From: Butyrivibrio sp.
Lineage (GTDB): Bacteria; Bacillota; Clostridia; Lachnospirales; Lachnospiraceae
NCBI GenBank assembly: GCA_017446685.1
Contig: JAFSQI010000020.1
Location: 1 to 34,888 of the forward strand
Length of the DNA stretch: 34,888 nt
Reading direction: 5' to 3'
Part shown: piece after piece, positions 8,387-17,409 of the stretch
Layout: every line of letters starts with the position of its first letter
How positions within the stretch are numbered: the stretch's first letter is position 1
The notes under the pieces: model-generated
What the model saw: only the letters and a program-made list of their open reading frames with translations
Databases searched by the model: none
Told to the model about the DNA's origin: nothing
Made by a program: the position numbers and the translations under genes

Positions 8387-10567
8387 ATGGGCGAGTATAG
8401 AAGACATAGAATGAACAGAAAACCTATAGAGCTTGGCGAGCATCAGGGCGTGGAATTACGAAAAGGTGATCTTAACAGGCAGATGCTGGCATTAGATGAA
8501 GTCGGTGGATTTAGAATAAGACCCGGCTTATATGGCGTGAACGGAGCCACAATGCTGACAGATGGAGTTAACTTTACCGTTTATTCCAACGGTGCTACAG
8601 CGATTACTTTGCTCCTATTTCATCGGGGGGAGAATCAACCCTTTGGTCAGATTCCTTTTCCGGACAGTTATAGGATAGGCAAGGTTTATTCAATGATAGT
8701 TTTCGGACTTGACATTGAAAATCTGGAATATTGCTATAGCGTAGATGGCCCTTGGGATCCTGAAAAGGGACTATTGTTCGACAAGAATCATCTTTTGCTT
8801 GATCCTTTTGCAAAGGCTGTCTCCGGACAGAGAATCTGGGGACAAAGTCCCAACAGAAACGGACAGTACAGAGCAAGGGTGGTAAGGGATAATTTTGAGT
8901 GGAATGCCACAAACAGTTTGGGCATTCCTATGTGTGATTCAGTAATTTATGAAATGCACGTCAGAGGCTTCACAATGGATGAGTCTTCAGGTGTAAGATG
9001 TAGAGGCACTTTTGAAGGCATCAAAGAAAAAGTTGAATATCTAAAAAGACTTGGTGTTACAGCGGTAGAGCTGATGCCAATATTTGAATTTGATGAGACC
9101 AGGGATAAGAGAGAAGTAAATGGAAAAGTTCTTTTGGATTACTGGGGATATAATACCATAAGCTTTTTTGCACCCAATACAAGTTATGCATCAGAGAGTG
9201 AGTATAACAAGGAGGGTGTTGAGCTTAAAAACATGATTAAGACACTTAAGGATAACGGTATAGAGGTTATTCTTGATGTAGTATTCAATCATACTGCTGA
9301 AGGTAATGAGAATGGACCGTTTATATCCTTTAAGGGTTTTGATAATAATATTTATTATCTTCTGACTCCGTATGGACAGTATTATAACTTCAGTGGATGC
9401 GGCAATACTATGAACTGTAATCATCCTATGGTTCAGGAGCTTATAGTAGAGTGCTTAAGATACTGGGTTGAACAGTATAGAGTAGACGGTTTTAGATTTG
9501 ATCTTGCAAGTATTCTTGGAAGAGATCAGGACGGCTCTCCTATGGACAGACCGCCGCTTATTCAGCGACTTGCTTATGATCCGATTCTTGGAAATGTTAA
9601 ACTGATAGCGGAAGCCTGGGATGCAGGAGGAATGTATCAGGTAGGTAATTTCCCTGCATGGAAGCGATGGGCCGAGTGGAATGGCAAATACAGAGATGAT
9701 ATCAGATCTTTCCTTAAGGGAGATATCTGGGCAGCGCCTGAGGCAGTAAAGCGTATTACAGGTTCTATGGATTTATATGGTGGTTCGTATCTTGGCTATG
9801 ATTCCTCTGTGAATTTTATAACCTGTCACGATGGATTTACGCTTTATGACTTATTCTCTTATAACGGTAAACATAACGAAGATAATGGTTGGAACAATAC
9901 TGACGGAGCCAATGACAACAGAAGCTGGAACTGTGGCGCCGAGGGTGAAACAGATGATCCGGCAGTATTGGATCTTAGATACAGAATGATGAGAAATGCT
10001 ATTGCTGTTCTTATGTGCAGCAGAGGAACTCCTATGATTTATGCGGGAGATGAATTCTGTAACACTCAGTTTGGCAATAATAATGCATATTGTCAGGATA
10101 ATGAGATTTCATGGCTTAACTGGAATTTACTGGACAAGAATAAAAACTATTTTGATTTTTACAGACACATGATTCAGTTCAGGAGAAAGCATCCGGCTAT
10201 AAGAAAAGATCTTATTCCTGCAAAATGCGGATATCCGAATATTTCTGTTCATACAGAAAATCCTGACAACGGGAACATAACTAAGGATTCCAAAGTTGTA
10301 TGTGTCAGATATTCCGGATTTATTAATAGAAAAGGGCATGATGACATTGTATATCTTGCCATAAATGTATATTGGGAAGATGTTCAGATCATGCTTCCGA
10401 ATCCGCCGGAAGGAGCTTATTGGGCACTTTGTGTCGATACAGGTGATGATGAGGGCAAATATTTCTTTAACAGACCAAAGCCTCTTACCTGGAGAAATAA
10501 GACTTTGAAGGCGAGAAGTGTAAGTGTATTCATTGCATCTTTTGGAGCTGAATATGGCAACGGATGA
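8387..10567 (+). CDS. Glycogen debranching enzyme / isoamylase-type GH13 (GlgX-like)
   Basis: This 726-residue cytoplasmic alpha-1,6-glucosidase is expected to trim branch points from glycogen or imported alpha-glucan. An N-terminal CBM48-like region (GLYGVNGATMLTDGVNFTVYS) is followed by the GH13 barrel. Catalytic residues are Asp372 in DGFRFDLAS (nucleophile), Glu409 in IAEAWDAGG (acid/base) and the His481-Asp482 pair in ITCHDGFTLYD. The GlgX-typical stretch SWNCGAEGETDDPAVLDLR is also present. Start choice is uncertain: ATG 8387 has no ribosome binding site and may be leaderless, and ATG 8411 (MNRKPIELG) has only a weak one. There is no signal peptide. The last 14 bases overlap the next gene. 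Confidence 0.9.
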   Translation: MGEYRRHRMNRKPIELGEHQGVELRKGDLNRQMLALDEVGGFRIRPGLYGVNGATMLTDGVNFTVYSNGATAITLLLFHRGENQPFGQIPFPDSYRIGKVYSMIVFGLDIENLEYCYSVDGPWDPEKGLLFDKNHLLLDPFAKAVSGQRIWGQSPNRNGQYRARVVRDNFEWNATNSLGIPMCDSVIYEMHVRGFTMDESSGVRCRGTFEGIKEKVEYLKRLGVTAVELMPIFEFDETRDKREVNGKVLLDYWGYNTISFFAPNTSYASESEYNKEGVELKNMIKTLKDNGIEVILDVVFNHTAEGNENGPFISFKGFDNNIYYLLTPYGQYYNFSGCGNTMNCNHPMVQELIVECLRYWVEQYRVDGFRFDLASILGRDQDGSPMDRPPLIQRLAYDPILGNVKLIAEAWDAGGMYQVGNFPAWKRWAEWNGKYRDDIRSFLKGDIWAAPEAVKRITGSMDLYGGSYLGYDSSVNFITCHDGFTLYDLFSYNGKHNEDNGWNNTDGANDNRSWNCGAEGETDDPAVLDLRYRMMRNAIAVLMCSRGTPMIYAGDEFCNTQFGNNNAYCQDNEISWLNWNLLDKNKNYFDFYRHMIQFRRKHPAIRKDLIPAKCGYPNISVHTENPDNGNITKDSKVVCVRYSGFINRKGHDDIVYLAINVYWEDVQIMLPNPPEGAYWALCVDTGDDEGKYFFNRPKPLTWRNKTLKARSVSVFIASFGAEYGNG

Positions 10568-11156
10568 CAAAAATACAGTAAGTAATTTAATAGTGGGCGG
10601 TTATCATTTTATTTCGCAGGAAGATGCTGCTAAAGCCCAAACGGACATCTCAAAGATAAAGATGCTAAGGACCAGGGTTAAGGCAGATAAACCTGCTGAG
10701 ATTAAAATGCTTTATGAGAAAGCTATTGAGAATAAGATTTTCAGGACTCCCATTGGATGGGGGTATCTTATGGATCTTAAGAGAAAGCTAATTGCCGGTG
10801 GTTACAAGGAAGAAGATATTATTCCGATTCCTGTTGACATATCTTTTACGAGACATTCAGCTATTGAGAACATTAATGTCAAGCAGCGAATAAAACCGGA
10901 AAAGAAAGAAGAAAAAATCAATTATTTTAAGATAATCTCTTTGGCTCTCAATGTCGTGCTTGCAATTTTGGTTGTTCTAATGTTTGTGATTGCGTCAACC
11001 AGTGATAATGACAACATAATAAATTATAAAAGTAATATCACAAACAGATATGCTTCATGGGAACAGGATCTTAAGGAAAGAGAAAAAACTGTTCGTCAGG
11101 CAGAAAAAAAGCTTGGCATTGAGGACACATCAAGTTATTATGATGGTACGGAATAA
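10554..11156 (+). CDS. Hypothetical single-pass membrane protein with C-terminal coiled coil
   Basis: I do not recognise this 200-residue protein. The N-terminal ~110 residues are soluble and charged, with FISQEDAAKAQTDISKIKML and TPIGWGYLMDLKRKLIAGGY as the most distinctive parts. A basic patch (KQRIKPEKKEEKINYFK) precedes one membrane helix at about 124-146 (LALNVVLAILVVLMFVIA). The tail RYASWEQDLKEREKTVRQAEKKLG looks like a short coiled coil. The pattern suggests a cytoplasmic N-terminus and an external coiled coil. GGAG at 10544-10547 serves ATG 10554, inside the end of the debranching gene, so translation is probably coupled. An in-frame ATG at 10524 has no ribosome binding site and is rejected. 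Confidence 0.75.
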   Translation: MATDDKNTVSNLIVGGYHFISQEDAAKAQTDISKIKMLRTRVKADKPAEIKMLYEKAIENKIFRTPIGWGYLMDLKRKLIAGGYKEEDIIPIPVDISFTRHSAIENINVKQRIKPEKKEEKINYFKIISLALNVVLAILVVLMFVIASTSDNDNIINYKSNITNRYASWEQDLKEREKTVRQAEKKLGIEDTSSYYDGTE

Positions 11157-11157
11157 A

Positions 11158-11190
11158 ATTTGTGCGGTGCAGGACACCTTTTGCGCAAAT
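11158..11190 (+). promoter_or_regulatory. Two-part hairpin in the leader of the response regulator gene
   Basis: ATTTGTGC pairs with GCGCAAAT (one wobble) outside, and GGTG with CACC inside, with a TTTT bulge. It starts two bases after the upstream stop codon and ends ten bases before AGGAGG. No T-run follows, so it is more likely an mRNA structure than a terminator. Confidence 0.4.
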
Positions 11191-11215
11191 AATTAGGCCA
11201 AGGAGGAATGACATA

Positions 11216-11890
11216 ATGGAAGATTTAAAAATATTGGTAGTTGATGACGAGAGTAGAATGCGTAAGCTCGTCAAAGACTTTTTGGTAAAGGAAGGATATC
11301 TTGTAGTTGAAGCTGAAGATGGACAGCAGGCTCTTGATATTTTTTATGAGGATAAAGATATTGCGCTAATAATACTTGATGTAATGATGCCTAAGAGAGA
11401 CGGATGGGAAGTCTGCAGAGAAATCAGAACAGAATCAAAGGTTCCGATTATCATGCTGACAGCCAAGTCTGAAGAAAGAGATGAACTTCTTGGATTTGAG
11501 CTTGGGGTTGATGAGTATATTTCAAAGCCTTTCAGTCCAAAGATTCTGGCGGCAAGAGTTAACGCCATACTTCGCAGAACTAATCAGTCAGCGAATAACC
11601 AGATTATGGAAATTGGAGGAATCGTAGTAAATAAAGTGGCTCACAGTGTTACCGTTGATGGTAAGGAAATTGAGCTTAGTTACAAGGAATTTGAACTTCT
11701 TTCGTTTTTCTTTGAAAATAAGGGCGTTGCACTTTCAAGAGAAAAGATACTGAACAATGTTTGGAATTATGATTATTTTGGTGATGCCAGAACAATTGAT
11801 ACTCATGTAAAAAAACTCCGTGGAAAGCTTGGAGACAAAGGCGATATGATTAAGACTATCTGGGGCATGGGCTACAAATTTGAGGCTTAA
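11216..11890 (+). CDS. OmpR/PhoB-family response regulator
   Basis: This 224-residue DNA-binding regulator has a receiver domain at about 1-118: LVVDDESRMRKL acidic pocket, Asp55 in LDVMMPKRDGW as phosphorylation site, Thr in MLTAKSE, and Lys in YISKPF. A winged-helix output domain follows at about 128-222 (ELSYKEFELLSFFFEN, then VWNYDYFGDARTIDTHVKKLRGKLG and WGMGYKFE), typical of OmpR-class proteins. AGGAGG at 11201-11206 is ideally placed for ATG 11216; the longer GTG-started frame from 11162 is rejected. Its cognate kinase is almost certainly the next gene. Confidence 0.95.
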   Translation: MEDLKILVVDDESRMRKLVKDFLVKEGYLVVEAEDGQQALDIFYEDKDIALIILDVMMPKRDGWEVCREIRTESKVPIIMLTAKSEERDELLGFELGVDEYISKPFSPKILAARVNAILRRTNQSANNQIMEIGGIVVNKVAHSVTVDGKEIELSYKEFELLSFFFENKGVALSREKILNNVWNYDYFGDARTIDTHVKKLRGKLGDKGDMIKTIWGMGYKFEA

Positions 11891-11901
11891 AGTTCCTTCG
11901 C

Positions 11902-11935
11902 AGGTCTTCCGAAAAATGGCGGAAGACCTAATATT
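11902..11935 (+). terminator. Intercistronic hairpin, possible attenuating terminator
   Basis: AGGTCTTCCG pairs perfectly with CGGAAGACCT around an eight-base loop. It is followed by AATATTTTTAA, an imperfect T-run. It lies between the regulator and its kinase, so it probably lowers kinase expression rather than ending the operon. Confidence 0.6.
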
Positions 11936-11955
11936 TTTAAAGGAAAAATAAGAGA

Positions 11956-13476
11956 TTGAGTACATCATCAAAAAAAATAAAAAAAACAGGAAAGACACAT
12001 TCCATAAGATTTGAAATAAGCCTTGCATTTATTCTTATAATGGTGGGAACCTTTGGCTTTTGCTTCATCATTAATATGGTTTTCATGGAGAGCTTTTACA
12101 TTCAGAATAAAAAAGAGGCAATAATAGAGTCCTACAGGAGTATAGATACGGCAATTAGTAGTGGAGATATCACTTCTGACGAGTTTGATCAGGAACTTGG
12201 CCGTATATGTGAGAGATACAATATTGAAATGATAGTTCTTGACGGTGATTCAAAGACAGTCAAGGCATCCGCCAATAACGCAGAACTTCTTGCTAAAGTT
12301 TTGTGGGAAAATATGATAAGTCCCACAAACAGCTTTCTTATAAATAATATTACAGTTTTGGAGGTTGGCGAGAATTATACTCTTCAGATAGATGAGGATA
12401 AGTCAACCGGCAGAAAGTACCTTGAAATGTGGGGAGTTGTCGGTAATGGGAACTTAGTGCTCGTCAGATCGACAATGGAGAGTATCAAAGATAATGTAAT
12501 TATTTCCAATACTTTCATGGTATATGTCGGAATAATTGCTATAGTGATTGGTTCGGTTGTTATTTTGTACATTGCCAGAAGAATTACAGAGCCTATCATG
12601 CGTCTTTATCTAATTTCAGATGACATGAAAAAGCTTAACTTTGAAGCAAAATATGAGTCAAAAGGATACTACCACAGTGAAATTGACGCTCTTGGCAGTA
12701 ATATGAACGAAGTTTCCGAGACTCTTGAAAAAACTATCAAAGAACTCAAAAATGCAAATATTTCATTGAAGCAGGATATTGCTCAAAAAGAAGAAATTGA
12801 TGAGATGCGAAAGGAATTTCTTTCTAATGTATCTCATGAATTAAAAACTCCTATTGCTCTTATCCAGGGCTATGCTGAGGGACTTAAGGAAGGCATAAAC
12901 GATGATGAAGAGAGCAGGAATTTTTACTGTGAAGTTATAATGGATGAAGCCAGTAAGATGAACATCATGGTAAAAAAGCTTCTTACTCTCAATCAGCTTG
13001 AATTTGGCAATGAAAGTGCAAATATGGAGCGCTTTGATATAGTTGATATGATAACCAACTATCTAAAGTCTGCTGAGCTTTTGGCTAAGCAAAAGGATGT
13101 AACATTAAAGTTTGAGAAATACGACCCGATATTTGTATGGGGAGACGAATTTAAGATTGAAGAAGTGCTGATGAATTATTACAGTAACGCACTTAATCAT
13201 ATTGACGGCGAAAAAATAATTGAAGTCAAACTTGTTCAGAAAGATAACCATGTAAGGGTATCAGTATTTAATACAGGAAAACCAATACCGGAGGATAGTA
13301 TAGGACATATTTGGGAGAAGTTTTATAAAGTTGACAAGGCAAGAACTAGAGAATACGGAGGAAGTGGCGTAGGTCTTTCAATTGTCAAGGCTATTATGGA
13401 GGGAATGCATCAGGATTACGGTGTTATCAATTATGATAACGGTGTTGAATTTTATTTTGAACTGGAAACAAAATAA
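11956..13476 (+). CDS. HAMP-domain sensor histidine kinase
   Basis: This 506-residue kinase has two membrane helices (about 19-42 and 189-211) flanking an extracellular sensor domain of about 145 residues. A HAMP linker follows (RRITEPIMRLYLISDDMKKL), then a HisKA dimerisation domain with EFLSNVSHELKTPIALIQGY, in which His294 is the phosphoacceptor. The ATPase domain shows the N box (NYYSNALNHI) and the G boxes (VFNTGKPIPED, GGSGVGLSIVK). It should phosphorylate the OmpR-type regulator upstream. The start is taken as TTG 11956 (MSTSSKK), because no ATG gives a complete first helix. GGA at 11941-11943 is a weak ribosome binding site, so expression may be low. Confidence 0.9.
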   Translation: MSTSSKKIKKTGKTHSIRFEISLAFILIMVGTFGFCFIINMVFMESFYIQNKKEAIIESYRSIDTAISSGDITSDEFDQELGRICERYNIEMIVLDGDSKTVKASANNAELLAKVLWENMISPTNSFLINNITVLEVGENYTLQIDEDKSTGRKYLEMWGVVGNGNLVLVRSTMESIKDNVIISNTFMVYVGIIAIVIGSVVILYIARRITEPIMRLYLISDDMKKLNFEAKYESKGYYHSEIDALGSNMNEVSETLEKTIKELKNANISLKQDIAQKEEIDEMRKEFLSNVSHELKTPIALIQGYAEGLKEGINDDEESRNFYCEVIMDEASKMNIMVKKLLTLNQLEFGNESANMERFDIVDMITNYLKSAELLAKQKDVTLKFEKYDPIFVWGDEFKIEEVLMNYYSNALNHIDGEKIIEVKLVQKDNHVRVSVFNTGKPIPEDSIGHIWEKFYKVDKARTREYGGSGVGLSIVKAIMEGMHQDYGVINYDNGVEFYFELETK

Positions 13477-13490
13477 GAGAGGAACAGAAT

Positions 13491-14234
13491 ATGAATGGAA
13501 GAAAGTATCTTATAACAGCTCTTTTGACCGGTATAGTTCTTTCGGTTTCAGGATGTGGCGAGCCTTTTCCTGAAATGACTGAGGAAGAATATAACAATAC
13601 TGTCGAGTTTGCGGTGGGACTTTTGATGAAATATTCCAATAACAGTCAGGAAAAACTTACTTATGTTGATGCCAAGGCTGTTACTAAGCAGAGAGAGAGG
13701 GAAGCTGAGGAACTGGAAAAAGAAAAGCTTGAAAATGCAGCTTCTTTGACTACACCAAGTACCGATACAGCAACTCAGGCTGTTACGGATGTATCAGGAA
13801 ATGCAACTTCTGATACTATTCCATTATTCGAAACCATGGAAATTGCTGATGGTGTTTTTTTGGCCTATGATGGATATTCTGTTTTGAGTACATATCCTGA
13901 AAGCTCGAAAGGCTATGTTATAAATGCAGATAAAGGAAAGGTGCTCCTTGTCCTAAACTTTGATCTTTATAATTCATCAGATTCAGAAAAAGAGGTCAGC
14001 ATGCTTGATCAACATGCAACCTTCCAGATTAAATTAAATGGAAAGAATATCGGTTATTCCTCTGTTACTGTTTTGCCAAATGATATGTCCTCATATGAGG
14101 GATCATTAGATGCAGATGCACATGAGAGTCTGGTATTACTTTCCGAAATAGATGAGGAAACATCATCGGATATTACTTCGGTTGGGCTTATAATGTCTTT
14201 TAACGGTGAGGAACAGGAAGTGAGACTTGATTAA
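13491..14234 (+). CDS. Predicted lipoprotein of unknown function
   Basis: This 247-residue protein starts with a lipoprotein signal peptide (MNGRKYLITALLTGIVLSVSGC, abbreviated lipobox VSGC, Cys22). Residues 25-70 include an acidic helix beginning PEMTEEEYNNTVEFA. A charged and then Ser/Thr-rich linker runs to about 107. The C-terminal domain (about 110-247) is beta-rich, with GKVLLVLNFDLYN and SVGLIMSFNGEEQEVRL, reminiscent of the DUF4352/DUF5067 immunoglobulin-like folds; I am not sure of the family. GAGAGGAA lies just before ATG 13491, 14 bases after the kinase stop. Its position suggests an envelope accessory or target of the two-component system. Confidence 0.8.
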   Translation: MNGRKYLITALLTGIVLSVSGCGEPFPEMTEEEYNNTVEFAVGLLMKYSNNSQEKLTYVDAKAVTKQREREAEELEKEKLENAASLTTPSTDTATQAVTDVSGNATSDTIPLFETMEIADGVFLAYDGYSVLSTYPESSKGYVINADKGKVLLVLNFDLYNSSDSEKEVSMLDQHATFQIKLNGKNIGYSSVTVLPNDMSSYEGSLDADAHESLVLLSEIDEETSSDITSVGLIMSFNGEEQEVRLD

Positions 14235-14258
14235 GGGCCTTTTTGCTGAGGAATAAGT

Positions 14259-17200
14259 ATGGTTCAGAAAAACTATAATGTTTATGGCTATGAAGATCTA
14301 CTCTTAAAAATATCAGAAATAAAAAAAGAGCTGTATGCTTATAAATATGTGGACGGAGTTATAGGTATGGGAGTTGGAAATGTAGCTGAAAGTGAAGTAA
14401 AAAAAATAACTTTGCTTTTAAAAAACGAATTTCCTCAGCTTAAGATTACAGGTATTTCATCCGGCAGCCTTTCAGCTTTTTATGCAATTTACACTAATAA
14501 TGAAGTTAAGCAAATAGTTACACTAAGTTTTAAGCTTTTTTTAGATTCTTCTATAAAACTTTTTTTCAGACCATTTGACAGGGAAAATAAGAATCTGGAG
14601 AGTGAAGTAAAAAATTACGCGTTGGAACTTCGGAATGAGCTTTTAGCTATGCATGACTTAAAGTGTGTTGAGCTTTGTTTTGCGTGGATAAAAGCATCAG
14701 CTTCGATGTTTATTGACGAACTATCAAAAGGGCTTGAAGATATTCCGATTTATGGTGCAATTGCCAATGCTAACAGAGCAGAACTTGTGAACGGATATAT
14801 TGCAACAGACAATGAAGATACCGTTGTTATGGCAGATGAATTTGTAGGAACAGGAATTTCGGTAATTGCTTACTGCGGAAGTAATCTGTATGTATATATG
14901 GATTATCTTTTTGGTTGGGAGCCCATAGGGCGTTTTCTTGATGTTACAACCTGTGAAACACAAAGACAGGGTTCCGTCCTTGTTTGTACTATTGATGGCG
15001 AAAAGCCTGTCGATATCTATAAAAAATATCTTGGAGTCAGTCCAAATTCTTTTTTTGTCTCAAATATCAGTGAATTTCCACTTATTATTGAAAGAAATGG
15101 AATGTATATAGGGCGTACTCCGTCAGGGTATAATGAAAAAGGAGAAGTATACCTTGAAGGAAATCTTCTGCCTGGGGAAAAAGTAAGGTTCTCCTATGGT
15201 GAGTATGATGAAATTCTTGAGCATACGCAGAATTCTGCAAGCAGAATGAGGGCTTTCGGGGCAGAGGCATTAAGTCTTGTTATCTGCGGCAACAGATTTA
15301 ACTTTCTGCAAAAAGATTTTCATCTTGAGATTGATTATTTCACTGATGGAAGAGAAGAGGAGCCGGAGCTTATTCTTGGAATGGGTGAAATATACAGATA
15401 CCACAACAAAGGGGGAGTGTTAAACAGTGCCCTTGTTGCAGTGGGAATGCGAGAGGGGCTCGGCAATGAGACAAGTAGCAAACTTGTTGAAATTGTAAAA
15501 AAACATGAACATGAAGGCAATGTACCTTTGGCGGAGAGGCTATCGCATTTCCTTAAGGCTATGACAGGAGAGCTTATTGATGCAGTGGAACTTGCTAATT
15601 CTGCCAATAATGCCAAAAGCGCTTTTTTGTCAAATATGTCGCATGAGATAAGAACGCCGATAAATGCTGTACTTGGTATGGACGAGATGATTCTTAGAGA
15701 GAGTTCTGAGGATCAGATACTAAAGTATGCGGCTAATATAAAATCATCAGGAAATACACTCCTTAGTCTGATAAATGACATACTTGATTTTTCGAAAATA
15801 GAAGCGGGAAAAATGGATATTATCCCGGTAGAATATGATCTGTCTTCTGTCATAAATGATCTTGTGAATATGATTAAGCCAAGGGCTGATGAAAAGAACC
15901 TTGAACTTATAATCGACATTGATGAGTCTATTCCGGGTGAGCTTTATGGCGATGAAATCAGAATTAAACAGATTATTACAAATATTCTTACCAATGCGGT
16001 AAAGTATACTAAAGAAGGTTCGATAACGCTTGTCATCAGTTACACAGTGATTGGTGAGGACAGGATAAAAGTTTATATTAGTGTAAAAGATACAGGAATT
16101 GGGATAAGAAAAGAAGACCTTTCAAAACTATATGAAGCTTTTCAAAGAGTCGACGAGGAACGAAACAGGACTGTTGAAGGAACAGGTCTTGGGCTTAATA
16201 TCACTAGAAAGCTTGTACAACTAATGGGTGGCAACCTTGAAGTTCAAAGCGAGTATGGAAAAGGCAGTGAATTTTCTTTTGAAATAGAGCAGAGAGTAAA
16301 AAAATGGAATCCTATCGGTAACTATCTCGAAGAATACAGAAAAGCAAATGAACTGCAAAACAGTTATAAAGAAAAATTTAAAGCACCTAATGCAGTAGTC
16401 CTTGTTGTAGACGATACACCGATAAATATCACTGTTTTTGAAGGATTATTAAAGCGGACACTTGTTCAAATTGATGAAGCTACAAGCGGAATAGAATGTC
16501 TGGAAAAGACCAGGCAAAAGAAATATGACATTATTTTTCTTGATCACAGAATGCCGGGAATGGATGGCATTGACACTTTAAAAGCTCTTAAAGCTGAAAA
16601 AGATAATCCTAACAACAATACACCTGCAATTTCACTTACTGCCAATGCGGTGTCCGGAGCCAGAGAGCAGTATATGGAAGCAGGCTTTGATGATTATCTG
16701 ACCAAACCGATTTTGTCCGAAAAACTGGAAGAATTGATGATAAACTATCTGCCTAAGGAAAAGGTTAAATTTGAAGAGGTTTTAGCAGAAGAAGCGCAGC
16801 AAACATATGAACCTGATTTTGATTGGGCAAAGAATATAACGGCAATTGATATAAAAGCAGGAATTACTAATTGCGGATCAGCAGATGTATATATGGACGC
16901 AGTCAATTCTTTTGCAGAAAATTTTGATGATAATTACGCTGACATAAGAAGATTTTTTGAGGCTGAAGATATAGCGGCTTTTACTATAAAAGTTCATGCA
17001 CTTAAGAGTTCAGCAAGAATTATCGGCGCCCTTGAACTTTCCAGGATGGCAGCAGAACTTGAAAAAGCAGGAGATTCGGGAAATATTGCATTCATTAAGG
17101 ATAGTACACCAAGACTTCTTCATTCATACAAAGAGCTGTTTAAAGCAATTGAAAAAGAGATAGAAAAAACTCAAGGGGATGATAATAGTCTTCCCGAAAT

Positions 17201-17408
17201 TGAAAAGGGAGTTTTGACTGAGGCACTTGGAAGTTTAAAGGAGCTGGCTCAGAGCTACGATTATGACAGCATTAAGTTTATCATGAGTTCTTTATCCGGA
17301 TACAAAATGCCTTTAAATTTCAGAAAAAAGATAGATAACCTTAAAAAAGCCGTAAAAAACGCAGATTGGGAAAAGATAAAAAAGATTCTTGATGAGAGGG
17401 ACAAATAG
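14259..17408 (+). CDS. FIST-domain hybrid histidine kinase with receiver and HPt domains
   Basis: This 1049-residue multidomain sensor has no membrane segment. Residues about 1-400 match FIST and FIST-C sensory domains (GAIANANRAELVNGYIATD, YKKYLGVSP, GYNEKGEVYLEGNLLPGE, ELILGMGEIYRY), which are thought to bind small ligands such as amino acids. Then come HisKA (His462 in NMSHEIRTPINAVLGM), an ATPase domain (DTGIGIRKEDLSKLYEAF, GTGLGLNITRKLVQLMGG), a receiver (VVDDTPIN, Asp762 in LDHRMPGMDG, KPILSEKL) and an HPt domain (His913 in VHALKSSARIIGA). A helical tail of about 80 residues follows. A full internal phosphorelay (His-Asp-His) is therefore encoded in one chain, and the last His may pass phosphate to the receiver protein encoded next. 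GAGGAA serves ATG 14259. Confidence 0.92.
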   Translation: MVQKNYNVYGYEDLLLKISEIKKELYAYKYVDGVIGMGVGNVAESEVKKITLLLKNEFPQLKITGISSGSLSAFYAIYTNNEVKQIVTLSFKLFLDSSIKLFFRPFDRENKNLESEVKNYALELRNELLAMHDLKCVELCFAWIKASASMFIDELSKGLEDIPIYGAIANANRAELVNGYIATDNEDTVVMADEFVGTGISVIAYCGSNLYVYMDYLFGWEPIGRFLDVTTCETQRQGSVLVCTIDGEKPVDIYKKYLGVSPNSFFVSNISEFPLIIERNGMYIGRTPSGYNEKGEVYLEGNLLPGEKVRFSYGEYDEILEHTQNSASRMRAFGAEALSLVICGNRFNFLQKDFHLEIDYFTDGREEEPELILGMGEIYRYHNKGGVLNSALVAVGMREGLGNETSSKLVEIVKKHEHEGNVPLAERLSHFLKAMTGELIDAVELANSANNAKSAFLSNMSHEIRTPINAVLGMDEMILRESSEDQILKYAANIKSSGNTLLSLINDILDFSKIEAGKMDIIPVEYDLSSVINDLVNMIKPRADEKNLELIIDIDESIPGELYGDEIRIKQIITNILTNAVKYTKEGSITLVISYTVIGEDRIKVYISVKDTGIGIRKEDLSKLYEAFQRVDEERNRTVEGTGLGLNITRKLVQLMGGNLEVQSEYGKGSEFSFEIEQRVKKWNPIGNYLEEYRKANELQNSYKEKFKAPNAVVLVVDDTPINITVFEGLLKRTLVQIDEATSGIECLEKTRQKKYDIIFLDHRMPGMDGIDTLKALKAEKDNPNNNTPAISLTANAVSGAREQYMEAGFDDYLTKPILSEKLEELMINYLPKEKVKFEEVLAEEAQQTYEPDFDWAKNITAIDIKAGITNCGSADVYMDAVNSFAENFDDNYADIRRFFEAEDIAAFTIKVHALKSSARIIGALELSRMAAELEKAGDSGNIAFIKDSTPRLLHSYKELFKAIEKEIEKTQGDDNSLPEIEKGVLTEALGSLKELAQSYDYDSIKFIMSSLSGYKMPLNFRKKIDNLKKAVKNADWEKIKKILDERDK

Positions 17409-17409
17409 A

